Shown here: in pieces, positions 47,626 through 56,232 of the stretch
How positions within the stretch are numbered: the first letter of the stretch is position 1
How the letters are laid out: the number at the start of each line of letters is the position of its first letter
Translations under genes and position numbers: made by a program
The notes under the pieces: model-generated
The model's input: the letters and a program-made list of their open reading frames with translations, nothing else
Databases searched by the model: none
What the model was told of the DNA's origin: nothing
NCBI GenBank assembly: GCA_965215155.1
Contig: CBDCCY010000004.1
Location: forward strand, 186,001 to 250,000
DNA: 64,000 nt
Direction: 5' to 3'
DNA from: JAGWAJ01 sp965215155
GTDB lineage: Bacteria > Acidobacteriota > Vicinamibacteria > Vicinamibacterales > UBA8438

Positions 47626-47633
47626 CGCTCCCC

Positions 47634-47831
47634 CTACGGCCGGCCGGTCCACTGCCAGCCAGCCTGTCGCCAGATGTTCCGTAGCGTCCCGACCGGAAGG
47701 TCCTTGCGCGGGTGCGGAACGATGACGCGACCGGGGCGACCGGGACGGTGAAAGAGGTGGTGGCTGCCGCTCACCCGCTTCAACTCCCAACCGTCGCGCG
47801 CCAACCGCTTGATCACCGCCGCGCTGTCCAT
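47634..47831 (-). CDS. hicA: HicA-family mRNA interferase toxin
   Basis: 65 residues from MDSAAVIKRLARDGWELKRV; the catalytic histidine lies in SGSHHLFHRPG, and PHPRKDLPVGTLRNI completes the dsRBD-like fold. An ATG two codons earlier (47837) is also possible. The toxin cleaves mRNA when HicB is lost. The operator palindrome overlaps its start. Confidence 0.9.
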   Translation of the reverse strand: MDSAAVIKRLARDGWELKRVSGSHHLFHRPGRPGRVIVPHPRKDLPVGTLRNIWRQAGWQWTGRP

Positions 47832-47849
47832 ATGCATACAGTATGCATA
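47831..47849. promoter_or_regulatory. Probable HicB operator
   Basis: TATGCATACAGTATGCATA is a perfect inverted repeat around a 3-bp centre and overlaps the hicA start codon. A ribbon-helix-helix repressor such as HicB would bind here and block translation start and transcription. The second copy lacks it. Confidence 0.65.
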
Positions 47850-47872
47850 GCCGGGGTCGGTGTCGAGCCAAA

Positions 47873-48000
47873 GGCGGCCCGTTCGCCCGTGCTGGCCTGG
47901 GACCATCGACAGCCAGGGCGGCGGCAAGCGCATCGTCCACGCGCGCGCCCGGCCCCGCGACCGCGCGTTCTGGGGCACCTGCCACACGCTGAAGCCGGAC
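47873..48000 (+). pseudogene. Dehydrogenase shard G
   Basis: Covers SPVLAW to CHTLKPD, including a CxxCH variant where the first Cys codon region reads ttctggggcacctgccac (Cys lost). One added base shifts the frame after AW. Confidence 0.82.
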
Positions 48001-48139
48001 GGGCCGCCGCTTGAGCCGGAAATGCAGCTCGGCACCTGCCAGCGAGGGGGGTCAGCCAAGTATGTCAATGCCAAAGGACCCGAGCCTGGCGGCGTGCGGC
48101 CCGTTGCGGCAGCCAACGAACGAAGGTAGAGTCGGGGCA

Positions 48140-48457
48140 ATGACGCGAGACACGTGGGCGATCATCGGCACGATGGTGACGATCGGGAGCATCACCATGG
48201 CGCTCGGAGCGATCGGAATCAACCAGAACAGCCAGCTCAACACGCGAATCGGGGACCTTCGCGAAGAGATGAACGCCCGGCTGACCGACCTGGACGGGGA
48301 CATCGACGACCTCGACGGCGACATCGAGAACCTGCGCAGCGAGGTGCGCCAGATCGACGGACGGGTACGAGCCGTGGAGATCGAGTTCGCCAAAGTACGC
48401 GAGCGCCTGTCGGGGCTCGAACGGGCGATCGTCCCGCCAGCAGGCGGAGCGGAGTAG
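48140..48457 (+). CDS. Small membrane protein with coiled coil, 105 aa
   Basis: ATG at 48140 begins MTRDTWAIIGTMVTIGSITM, one transmembrane segment, followed by a heptad coiled coil (GDLREEMNARLTDLDGDIDD, RQIDGRVRAVEIEFAKVRER). It probably oligomerises under the membrane. Such proteins are common and of unknown role. Confidence 0.75.
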   Translation: MTRDTWAIIGTMVTIGSITMALGAIGINQNSQLNTRIGDLREEMNARLTDLDGDIDDLDGDIENLRSEVRQIDGRVRAVEIEFAKVRERLSGLERAIVPPAGGAE

Positions 48458-48751
48458 ACGGCAGAACGGGCGGCGGACTCCGCGATCCGGTGCCGCAAGC
48501 GAACCGGGCGTCGGCAAGAAGGGCGCGGCACCGTCCCATCTCCACGCAACACCGAGCCCCAGGGCGCCAGGGCCGTGTGCTCGGGTACCGGCGCGGTGCG
48601 ATCAACGTCTCGCGTCCCCCGTCACTGACCTTCGTGCGGATCCGGTCGCGCAGGCGTCCCGTGGACGCGTCCGCGGACCGCCGCACCAGGCGGCGGTGCT
48701 GCGTCACGCCGGAGACGGCGAGGTCGTCGAGTCCGACTGTCCGCACGCTGC

Positions 48752-48906
48752 GTTTCTGCGGCACCTGCCACACGCTGAACCCGGACGACCGGGCCTGGCG
48801 CTCCCGGCTTCCTGGGCTCGACGATCAATCCCGACGGGAAGCCGATGACGACCACGCCGCCGCTCGGGCCGCCCCGGCTCGACGGACGCATCGCCACCTG
48901 GGACTA
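48752..48906 (+). pseudogene. Dehydrogenase shard H
   Basis: From FCGTCHTLNPDD through the loop to GRIATWDY, with two single-base deletions. It ends at a segment (48907-48937) also found upstream of the DUF433 gene (46333-46361), so this breakpoint is shared between two loci. Confidence 0.82.
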
Positions 48907-49112
48907 CCCGCCATCGGTCAACCGGCAGCGGAGGGAGCATCGCCCGGATGTCCCCGGGGCCCGCGCCTTCTTCGGGCGCCCACCGCCGGCAGCGAACCAC
49001 CCCGGCTCGGAGCCGCTGGGCCAACGGCTCCCGTCCGGGCGCTGTTCCGCAAGAACGCGGCTCGCACAGACGACCCTCGCCGCGAACTCCTTGCCGGTTA
49101 CGCGGCCTCGGT

Positions 49113-49482
49113 ACGTCCTCTGCCCCTGCGGCGCGCTCAGCGCCTTCCATCCGCGCGGCGAGGTCGAGGTGGCCCGCGCCGTCCACACCCGCGGTCACAT
49201 CATGACGCTCTCGAACGCGGCCAGCCAGCCCATCGAGGACGTCGCGGCGGCCCGCGGCGGCCCCCGTCTGGTTCCAGCTCTACCGCGACCCCGACGCAAC
49301 GGCCGTGGGCGTCGGGAGCCCCTACATCTTCGGCCTCGCCGCCTTCGGGCAGCCCGGCGTCGAGACGGCGCTCGACATCCTGGACAGCGAGCTGCGGATG
49401 GTGATGCGGCAGGCCGGGACGCCCAGCCTCGGACGGATCACGAAGTCCTACGTCCGCGATCGCCGGATGCCGGCCTGGTAGG
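49113..49482 (+). pseudogene. Dehydrogenase shard I (two joined parts)
   Basis: First part: CPCGALSAFHPRGEVEVARA to about LYRDPD. Second, joined directly: AVGVGSPYIFGLAAFGQPG to the native stop (RRMPAW-stop). The middle of the gene, including the catalytic histidine, is absent. The 48,458-48,751 and 48,938-49,112 stretches around these shards show no gene. Confidence 0.85.
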
Positions 49483-49606
49483 CTCCATGGGTCACGGAGC
49501 GCCTGGACGCACCGCGGCGAACCAAGCGTCTCGCGGTGTGTCGCTCGCGCGGCCGGGAGGCGCCAAGGTGTCAGGCCGTCGGGCCTCTCCAGGCCGGGAG
49601 GTCGAG

Positions 49607-50368
49607 ATGAGATGCGGCACGCCGGCGGTGGTGGTAGTGGCCGTACTCGCAGTCGGCTGCGACGCTGGGCAACCTCCGGAGAGGGGCCCCGAACGGAACT
49701 GGGAGGGCGGAGAATCTCAGGAGGTAACCCTCTCGACGCTTGCGTCGCAGGAGAGTACGGCGGGGGTCGGCGCGGACAGTGGCACCGGTGTGTCGCCCTC
49801 GGTGTACGCGAACAGCTTCACGAGGGGCGACCCGCTCACGTTGGAGGAGTTGGAGGATCCTGACCTGCGGGTGGAGCTGTCGGAGGAGACGAACCTCGTG
49901 GTCCTGATCCTGCGGCGCGACGAGCCCGGGTGGTTCCTGCGGGGGCGCGGTGACGAGGTGGTGGGCTCGCAGCGCTTCTCGCAGCGGCCGGACGGGCAGT
50001 GGGAGGCGGTCGCGCGCTTCGGCCCGCCGGGGCAGCAGTTCGAGTTCGCCTGGAACGACGAGGCGCGGGTGGTCCGGATCGAAGAGCGCGAGGTGCCGCT
50101 CGGCGACGACAACGTGGTCCTCGTGGACAGGGCCGCGAACGAGGCGGAGTTCGTGATCCTCGGCACCCGGCGCGTGCCGGACACGAGGTTCCGGCACGGC
50201 GACTACGGGGCGCTGATCGGGCAGTCGGCCGAGCTGCGCGAGTTCCTCCGCTGCGAGCTGCCCCTGCCCGACGACATCCCGGTGCCGGACCTGGCCCCGG
50301 AGGTCGTGGAGCAGTACGCGGCCATGATCCGGCGTGCGGTCGGGCGAGTCTGTGAGGGCCTGCCCTGA
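49607..50368 (+). CDS. Putative lipoprotein, 253 aa
   Basis: MRCGTPAVVVVAVLAVGCDA is a signal peptide with a lipobox (LAVGC). The mature part is acidic, with LTLEELEDPDLRVELSEETN and a repeated beta pattern (FEFAWNDEARVVRIEEREVP). No family is recognised. It should be attached to a membrane facing the periplasm. Confidence 0.75.
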   Translation: MRCGTPAVVVVAVLAVGCDAGQPPERGPERNWEGGESQEVTLSTLASQESTAGVGADSGTGVSPSVYANSFTRGDPLTLEELEDPDLRVELSEETNLVVLILRRDEPGWFLRGRGDEVVGSQRFSQRPDGQWEAVARFGPPGQQFEFAWNDEARVVRIEEREVPLGDDNVVLVDRAANEAEFVILGTRRVPDTRFRHGDYGALIGQSAELREFLRCELPLPDDIPVPDLAPEVVEQYAAMIRRAVGRVCEGLP

Positions 50369-50449
50369 TCGCCGCCCACCACGCCCACTTCGACCGCCGA
50401 TTCTCGGTTGCGGTCGGCCTGAACTGGGGCTCTGGAGGGGAGGTGTGGA

Positions 50450-50713
50450 GTGACTCAATCACAGGATCGGGACGGCGATCCGCTCGATGTGGAGATCGCG
50501 GCGTACGGGCGCATGAAGGAGCGCTTGGAGGCCACCGTGCCGGGCAAGTGGGCGGTGGTGGCCGACCAGAGGCTCTGGCAGACGTTTGACACTTTCCACG
50601 ATGCGGCGTCGGCAGCGGAGCAGCATCTGGGGGAGCGGACGTTCATGATTCGGCAGGTTGGCTCCAAGCCGGCGCCGATGCCGAGTTCCGTGCTGTTCGG
50701 TAGCTTGCGATGA
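50450..50713 (+). CDS. DUF5678-like small protein, 87 aa
   Basis: GTG at 50450 follows a ggggaggt ribosome site. AAYGRMKERLEATVPGKWAV followed by DTFHDAASAAEQHLGERTFM resembles the short DUF5678-type domain often encoded before an aspartyl-protease-like partner. Here the next gene is replaced by dehydrogenase shard J. Confidence 0.65.
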   Translation: MTQSQDRDGDPLDVEIAAYGRMKERLEATVPGKWAVVADQRLWQTFDTFHDAASAAEQHLGERTFMIRQVGSKPAPMPSSVLFGSLR

Positions 50714-50723
50714 TCCAGATCGT

Positions 50724-50774
50724 GCGCTCGACATCCTGGACAGCGAGCTGCGGATGGTGATGCGGCAGGCCGGT
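50724..50774 (+). pseudogene. Dehydrogenase shard J
   Basis: About 50 bp encoding ALDILDSELRMVMRQAG, in the same orientation as the rest. Confidence 0.8.
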
Positions 50775-50820
50775 GGCCGCCACGAGCGCAGCCTCGTCCG
50801 ACCGTCGACCGGCGCTCCGG

Positions 50821-51207
50821 TCATCGCCCCTTGCGGCGCCCGAGATGTGCGACGACCGCCTCCGCCAGCAGGCCGGACCGGCCGCGGGGGCCGGCGACCC
50901 GGTCGATGAGCGTGAGCAACCGGGAGGGTAGGGTGACGCTCACGCGGATCGCCTTCTCGCTCAGCAGGCCGTCATCGAGCGGGACGGCGGCGACGATCCC
51001 GCCGTCCGCGTCGACGTCGCTGGAGGGTTCGGGGACCGGCTCCGCGGACGCCAACACGTCCTCCACGTAGAGCGCAATCGCTTCGCGCGCGTTGGCCAGT
51101 GCTTCCGCCAGCGTGTCGCCGGCCGAGAAGCACCCCGGCAGATCCCGGACCGTTACCCCGCAGGGACCGCCCGGCCGGTCACGATGCACGACCACCAAGT
51201 ACTCCAT
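50821..51207 (-). CDS. hicB: HicB-family antitoxin (copy 2, orphan)
   Basis: Nearly identical to the copy at 47239 (one visible change, VRDLPGCF for VPDLPGCF). The block of about 475 bp (50,806-51,283) copies 47,228-47,700. Its toxin partner is reduced to a C-terminal remnant and the operator is gone, so it is an orphan antitoxin. Confidence 0.9.
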   Translation of the reverse strand: MEYLVVVHRDRPGGPCGVTVRDLPGCFSAGDTLAEALANAREAIALYVEDVLASAEPVPEPSSDVDADGGIVAAVPLDDGLLSEKAIRVSVTLPSRLLTLIDRVAGPRGRSGLLAEAVVAHLGRRKGR

Positions 51208-51215
51208 CGCTCCCC

Positions 51216-51280
51216 CTACGGCCGGCCGGTCCACTGCCAGCCAGCCTGTCGCCCGGTGTTCCGTAGCGTCGCGACCGGAA
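51216..51280 (-). pseudogene. hicA: hicA C-terminal remnant
   Basis: Only the last ~20 codons (TLRNTGRQAGWQWTGRP-stop) remain after the duplication breakpoint. Confidence 0.8.
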
Positions 51281-51322
51281 GGACTCCGCCGCGAGCTGCC
51301 CCTGCCCGTCGACATGCCGCGC

Positions 51323-51844
51323 TCAGAACCTCCACGCCGCGACCACCACCGGGTGCAGATGCACCGGCAGGACCAACGCGATCCCGCCTCGAAGGCTGAG
51401 CCTGTCGGTCAGGGCGTGGGACACCAGTGCCTCCAGCGCCAGGAAGTGCGGCCCTCGCCGGGAGCGCTGCACGGGTCCGTCGGCGACGTCCACCGTCTCC
51501 TGCCAGCCCCACATCCCGCCGCCGATCCCGAAGTGCGCCTTCGTCCGGTCCGTCTGCGCCACCCGGCGCCGCGCCAGGACCTGCACGTACACCGGGTTCC
51601 GGCGCTCGACGACAGCGTACTTGCCCGGCCTCGACCCGATCCCCGTCATGAACCGGCCCGCGACGCCCCACCGCTCGTTCAGCCACCGCACCGCCCGCAC
51701 GTCAACGGTCGGGGCGTTCGGCAACTGCACCATGCCTCGGGGAGTCGTGTCGACGTGGAAGCCGCCACCCACCTCGATCTCCGTGGGCTGCGCCGCTGTC
51801 GACACGGCGATCGCCAGCACCAGCACAGTCCACCCGGGCCTCAC
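51323..51844 (-). CDS. Outer-membrane beta-barrel-like protein, 173 aa
   Basis: GTG at 51844 gives a signal peptide (RPGWTVLVLAIAVSTAAQ). The mature part has alternating beta strands (TEIEVGGGFHVDT, RWGVAGRFMTGIGS, AHFGIGGGMWGWQE) and ends in a terminal strand with Phe (VVVAAWRF), typical of outer-membrane barrels. It likely sits in the outer membrane. Confidence 0.72.
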   Translation of the reverse strand: MRPGWTVLVLAIAVSTAAQPTEIEVGGGFHVDTTPRGMVQLPNAPTVDVRAVRWLNERWGVAGRFMTGIGSRPGKYAVVERRNPVYVQVLARRRVAQTDRTKAHFGIGGGMWGWQETVDVADGPVQRSRRGPHFLALEALVSHALTDRLSLRGGIALVLPVHLHPVVVAAWRF

Positions 51845-51960
51845 GGCAGCTCCCGCACGACGGCCAGTATCCGGAGAATGTGCGTCTCTCATCGTTGCGG
51901 CGTCGGCAGCGGAGGATGGGCCGGACAGAGCCCCGGACGGAGCGCTCGACGGGTTCTCAC

Positions 51961-52215
51961 CTCGACGAGATCGAGCGCGTCGTGATCCAGCGGCGCTCCC
52001 TCGGGGAATCTGTGCGAAGGTGGGCACCGTGGCCAAGAGGACGGTCACGGCCGCTGCGAGCTGATGGGTCATCGTCCCTCCTGCCCCGGGATGCGTAGAG
52101 GGGCAGTGGATCGGCTCACGAGGGGCGCGTCGTGATCCAGCTCCAGCGGCGCTCCCTCGGGGAAGGAGTCACGACGTGCAGGCGCGGGTCTTCCGCCGCG
52201 CCCTCGCCGTCCAGG
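51961..52215. repeat. Short dispersed repeat (three partial copies to 53,027)
   Basis: A block including gcggcgctccctcggggaa occurs at about 51,985-52,010, 52,145-52,215 and 52,955-53,027. The second and third share a further 60 bp (acgacgtgcaggcgcgggtc). They stem from the 3' end of the membrane-protein gene at 52922 and a piece of dienelactone hydrolase gene. At 51,996-52,072 (minus) a detached signal peptide (MTHQLAAAVTVLLATVPTFA) leads into one of them. Confidence 0.65.
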
Positions 52216-52418
52216 TGGCTGCCTGGCGGCGGGTCACCGTCGGCCCCATGAAATCGAACCTGCTGTCGCGCATCGCGATGGACACCGCGAGCGCGAACCC
52301 GGCAGCGCGCGGTCCTGCCAGGACGGACAGTGCCGGCGGAGCGCCAGCGAATGCGAGTGCCCCGGCGGCGACCACGGACAGCCTTGAGGTGCCGCGAAGC
52401 TCTCTCACGCGGGCTATA
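52116..52418 (-). pseudogene. Degraded copy of the membrane protein at 52922
   Basis: VVAAGALAFAGAPPALSVLA and MRDSRFDFMGPTVTRRQAA parallel ALASVGVSPGLSALAG and MGDSRFDFGGPTATRRRAG of the neighbouring gene, then jump to the shared tail (AAEDPRLHVVTPSPRERR) in another frame. The middle membrane segments are lost. Confidence 0.78.
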
Positions 52419-52436
52419 CCGCATAGCGTTATGCGG
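52419..52436. promoter_or_regulatory. Probable HigA operator
   Basis: ccgcatagcgttatgcgg has perfect 7-bp arms (ccgcata/tatgcgg) and lies 12 bp before the higB remnant, where autorepression by HigA is usual. Confidence 0.55.
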
Positions 52437-52448
52437 CATAATGGACCA

Positions 52449-52509
52449 TTGATCACCGGATTCAGATGTCAGGCGACCGAGCGAAGTCGAGATCGTGGAC
52501 TATCACTGA
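52449..52509 (+). pseudogene. higB: higB toxin with a large internal deletion
   Basis: A TTG at 52449 opens ITGFRCQATE, like a HigB/RelE N-terminus; the end of the segment, in another frame, reads SEVEIVDYH-stop, the HigB C-terminus. About 70 residues between are missing. The intact higA starts 12 bp later. Confidence 0.6.
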
Positions 52510-52521
52510 CGGAAGAACGAC

Positions 52522-52830
52522 ATGACGACCCTCGATGACGATCGGTTGCCGAACCCCCACCCGGGCGAGATTCTGCTGGAGGACTTCCTGAAGCCGATGC
52601 GGATCAACCAGTCCGAGCTGGCGCGCGCGATCGGCGTTCCACCGCGCCGCATCAACGAGGTGGTGCTCGGCAAGCGCGCCGTGACGGCGGAAACGGACCT
52701 GTTGCTCACGCGCTATTTCGGGCTGTCGGAAGGACTGTTCCTGAGGCTGCAAGCGACGTTCGACCTGGAGAATGCGAAGCTCTCGTTGCGCGACCGACTG
52801 ACCGCGATCCGGCCGCGTGACGCCGCCTGA
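52522..52830 (+). CDS. higA: HigA-family antitoxin
   Basis: 102 residues. PHPGEILLEDFLKPMRINQS, then ELARAIGVPPRRINEVVLGK is the XRE-type HTH of HigA, followed by TDLLLTRYFGLSEGLFLRLQ. It should bind the operator at 52419 and neutralise HigB, which is now absent here. Confidence 0.92.
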   Translation: MTTLDDDRLPNPHPGEILLEDFLKPMRINQSELARAIGVPPRRINEVVLGKRAVTAETDLLLTRYFGLSEGLFLRLQATFDLENAKLSLRDRLTAIRPRDAA

Positions 52831-52921
52831 CGACAGACTCCTGGCGGCCGTCACGAGTCCCGTACGCCTGCCCGGCGGCAACGCCGCTGCCCCGGAGCGG
52901 TGGGGATGATCCCGCCGGGCG

Positions 52922-53473
52922 TCACGCCCGCGACGAGATCGAGCGCGTCGCGATCTGGCGGCGCTCCCTCGGGGAAGGAGTAACGACGTGCAGGCGCGGG
53001 TCTTCCGCCGCGTCCTCGCGGTCCAGATGTTCCAGTGTGGCCATGATGCCGCCGAAGGCGTAGGCGGCGAATCCTGTGCTGAGCACCAGCAGTTGCAGCG
53101 CGGCTGCACTGGCGCCGTCCAGGTCGACCACCGATCTCACCAGGAATCCTGGGCCCGCCATGACGACCCAGGCGAGCAGCCACAGGCCTGCCCGGCGGCG
53201 GGTCGCCGTCGGCCCCCCGAAATCGAACCTGCTGTCGCCCATCGTGATGGACACTGCGAGCGCGAGGCCGCCAGCGGGCAGTCCTGCCAGGGCGGACAGT
53301 CCCGGCGAAACGCCTACGGATGCGAGTGCCCCGGCAACGACCACAGCGGTGCCGGCGCCAACCGCGGCCGACCGGGCCGTGATCAGCTTCGCCGGCCACC
53401 ACGTCAACGGCATTTGCCGGAACACCCACACGAGCCAGACGGCCACCACCAGCAACGCAATCCAGAACAGCAT
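52922..53473 (-). CDS. Four-TM membrane protein, 183 aa
   Basis: Begins MLFWIALLVVAVWLVWVFRQ and has three more hydrophobic segments (AVGAGTAVVVAGALASVGVS, LLAWVVMAGPGFL, LQLLVLSTGFAAYAFGGIMA). The C-terminal tail ends in the dispersed repeat, and the DNA just beyond it (minus strand, to 52,851) is a dienelactone hydrolase shard (AGVTPGGIIPTAP). The true C-terminus may therefore have been replaced. Function unknown. Confidence 0.7.
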   Translation of the reverse strand: MLFWIALLVVAVWLVWVFRQMPLTWWPAKLITARSAAVGAGTAVVVAGALASVGVSPGLSALAGLPAGGLALAVSITMGDSRFDFGGPTATRRRAGLWLLAWVVMAGPGFLVRSVVDLDGASAAALQLLVLSTGFAAYAFGGIMATLEHLDREDAAEDPRLHVVTPSPRERRQIATRSISSRA

Positions 53474-53539
53474 GGGCTTCCCTTCCCCGTTTCCGAGTCG
53501 GCCTCGTTGCCGCGCCTGGTCCTGAGCTGCAAGACGCGC

Positions 53540-55197
53540 CTACTCTTGGCACAGATGCTGCGTCGCATCCCGTCCCACAGGACGCGAATACACGGCCGTC
53601 ACGCCTTGCCGTGCGAACAGGCGATACGGTGGAGCGGCGGCGCCCGCGTCCGTGAACAGCACCTCGGTGTCCTCTTCGCCGCGCACGCGAAGGCTCGGCC
53701 CGAACATCCACAGGTAGCGATCCTCGATGGCCAAGGGAATCCCGGCCTTGCGCAATGCAAGCACTACGCCTGCGGCCTCCGGCCAGCGCCCTTCGATACA
53801 GACCAGCGCTCGGCCGCCGTTTGCCCCCCGGAGGTGATCGGCCACGACTGCGTGCAACTCGCGCGAACTGTTCCGCGCAGGCTGCTGAAAGCCGTCGCCG
53901 CCGAGCGTACGTCGGTGGTTCTCCCACAGGTCCGCGACACCGTGGACAGTCAGCAGGACCCCGAATGCGGCCGCTGCGGCCCGCGAGAAGCTCCCGGCTT
54001 GCACCCACCGACTCCCGGCCCGGTCGATCACCAACCCGAGTACGGCGCCCGTGTTGACGACCCCGATGATGGACACCCAGAACACCAGATACGCGTGAAT
54101 CACTCCCGGCACCCGCGCGACGGACCAGAACGCCGCGCCCGTGGCAGCCAGCCCGACCAGGCACAGGGCTGCCGGAAAGCCCCGGCGTGCGAACGATGCC
54201 CAGGCGCCGGCCCCCGCCAGAAGCCCGACCTGCAGCACGGTCCACACGGCCGCGGTCGACTCGATGTCCGTGGGCGGAGGAAACGGGCCGCCGGACGGGA
54301 ACGTCGCCCCCGGGTCAACCGCAGCCCAGATGGCATAGCTGAAGGCAGCGAAGGCCGTCGTCGTCTGGGCTTCGGCTCCCGCCGCCGTCAGGAAGCCGAG
54401 CATCCGTGCGAGATTCCCGTCCGCGCCTCCCCGCAACTGTTCGAGGAGCGGGAGACACCACAGCACCACGAAGACGGCGGACGCCGCCGCGGCGGGATAG
54501 ACCGCCGATTCGCGAGGTCCGTGCAGTGCGTACACCACCGCCGCCACCGCGATGACGGCCGCCGCGCTCGGCAGGAATCCGACGTGGGCCTGCACGACCA
54601 CCGACGCGACCAGCACGATCCACGGCAGCGCAGCGGACCCCCCCGTGGCCAGGCGGGCGCACAGCACGAGCAGCAGCGCGAAGGGCAGGATGGGCGTATG
54701 GGGTTCCACACGCTCGAGAGCAGATCGGCGAATCCGACGAACGGACCCGCACTCGGGCGGAAGAAGTAGACGGCGAACGCCACCACAAGACCGAGGCCGT
54801 ACGGCCAGCCACCGTACCTGCCCACGAGGATGACGGCCGCGGCGACGCACGCCAGGTTCAGCAGCAGCGCCATCCAATGCAAACTGAACTCGTGACCAGT
54901 GAGCGCGTACAGGGGCGCCAGCAGGTAGAAGTACGCCGGGCCGGGGTGGTTCCATCCCCACCGGGAATACGCCCCCAGCGCCAGATCGCCGCGTGACGCG
55001 TGGAGGGTGTAGAGCTCCACGAGAGCCAGGTCGCCGCCGTGATACGTCGGCGGGGTCGCCCGGAGGACACCGATCAGCAGCGCGACCGCGAGGACGGCCA
55101 CCACGACCACGAGTCTGCTTAGTCGCCCGCCACGCCACGATCCCGAGCGTCGCAGCGGCCAACACCGAGTGGATGGAGGAGGCAATCTGTCGACCAC
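53540..55197 (-). pseudogene. GT-C-type membrane glycosyltransferase-like gene with a frameshift
   Basis: The first half (from 55197) reads PPTYHGGDLALVELYTLHAS, WGWNHPGPAYFYLLAPLYAL and FADLLSSVWNP. The second half is in another frame from HTPILPFALLLVLCARLA to GRDATQHLCQE-stop. Restoring one C in the run near 54,697 joins them into about 552 residues with around ten membrane segments. A Pro-rich GT-C-like loop (GWNHPGPAYFY) suggests a polyprenyl-sugar transferase. The indel may be real or a sequencing error. Confidence 0.75.
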
Positions 55198-55212
55198 CGG
55201 CCCCGGCCTGGA

Positions 55213-56073
55213 CTAGTCCGCCAGGTGCCGCCGGAGGAAGGTCAGCGTGCGCGGCCACGCGTCCTCCGTGGCCCGTCGATTGGCGTCCAGGCCTTCCTGG
55301 GCCTTCAGGAAGACGGTCGCGCCGTCGTAGACGATCGACTCGAACGACTTGCCGGCGGCAGCCATCGCCGCCACCGCCCGCGGCACCGTCGCGGCCGACC
55401 GGAGGTCGGCGCCGTACAGGCCGAGCACCGGGGCGTCGATCCGCGCGTAGTCGGATTCCGCCTCGGGGGTCTCGCCGTGGAAAACGACCAGCGCGTCCAG
55501 CTCGGGTCGGTCCACGGCGTACGCGAACGAGGCCGCTCCGCCCCAACTGAACCCGACCATGCCCAGGCGGCCGTCGGCGGCCGGCAGGTCGAGCGCCCAG
55601 GCCCCGACGGCGTCGAGCCAGCTCGTCCGTGCCCGCGGCTCGATCCGCGGAGCGGTGGGGACGATGCCGCCGGGCGTCGCGCCTGCGAAGAGATCCGGGG
55701 CGACCGCGATGTATCCCTCCGCGGCCAGGGCGTCGGCGACGCTCCGCACCCAGTTCGACAGCGCGTAGCGATCGTGAACGACCACCACGACCGGCGCTGT
55801 CGACCGCTCGGGGTACACAACCCAGGTGCGGATGGGCGCGGCGCTTCCGGGACGCGGGACCTCGACGAACCCGCTCCGCCGGGGCGACGCCGCGAGGTCG
55901 CCTCGCGAGGTGGCCCCGCTGGGCGGCAGATGCGGCGCGGAGACGGGGGCGGGACCGGCGCCGCGAACGATGACCCCGACCACCGTGGACCAGGCGCCCA
56001 CCTGCAGCAGGGCGACCACCAGGAGAGCGATGGACCCGACTGCGATGACGGGCATGCTCCTGTTCATGGTCAT
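55213..56073 (-). CDS. Dienelactone hydrolase-like protein, secreted or membrane-anchored
   Basis: 286 residues from MTMNRSMPVIAVGSIALLVV, an N-terminal membrane/signal segment. The alpha/beta-hydrolase core has VVVVHDRYALSNWVRSVADA, the nucleophile motif MVGFSWGGAASFAY and the acid in GLYGADLRSAAT. Where family members have the catalytic His (GAxHAF) this one reads VYDGATVFLKAQEG, with no histidine. It may be inactive or use another base. It was probably exported to the periplasm. Confidence 0.8.
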   Translation of the reverse strand: MTMNRSMPVIAVGSIALLVVALLQVGAWSTVVGVIVRGAGPAPVSAPHLPPSGATSRGDLAASPRRSGFVEVPRPGSAAPIRTWVVYPERSTAPVVVVVHDRYALSNWVRSVADALAAEGYIAVAPDLFAGATPGGIVPTAPRIEPRARTSWLDAVGAWALDLPAADGRLGMVGFSWGGAASFAYAVDRPELDALVVFHGETPEAESDYARIDAPVLGLYGADLRSAATVPRAVAAMAAAGKSFESIVYDGATVFLKAQEGLDANRRATEDAWPRTLTFLRRHLAD

Positions 56074-56232
56074 GGCGTCTCTCCTGACCCGCGCTTGCGG
56101 CCTGTGTGCAACAGGCTCCGATGCTCTTGTCTCCAGAACCAGGCGGCAGCGCACCCTCGGGCGTTGCCCGGAAGCACCGCTTCGCGCGCCCTCCGCCGCA
56201 TCGGCGCCAGAGTCACGAGCGCGGAGGACCCG

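Noticed and set aside
48938..49112. A small gene between dehydrogenase shards H and I
   Set aside because: Frames exist on both strands but none has a ribosome site, motif or consistent composition.
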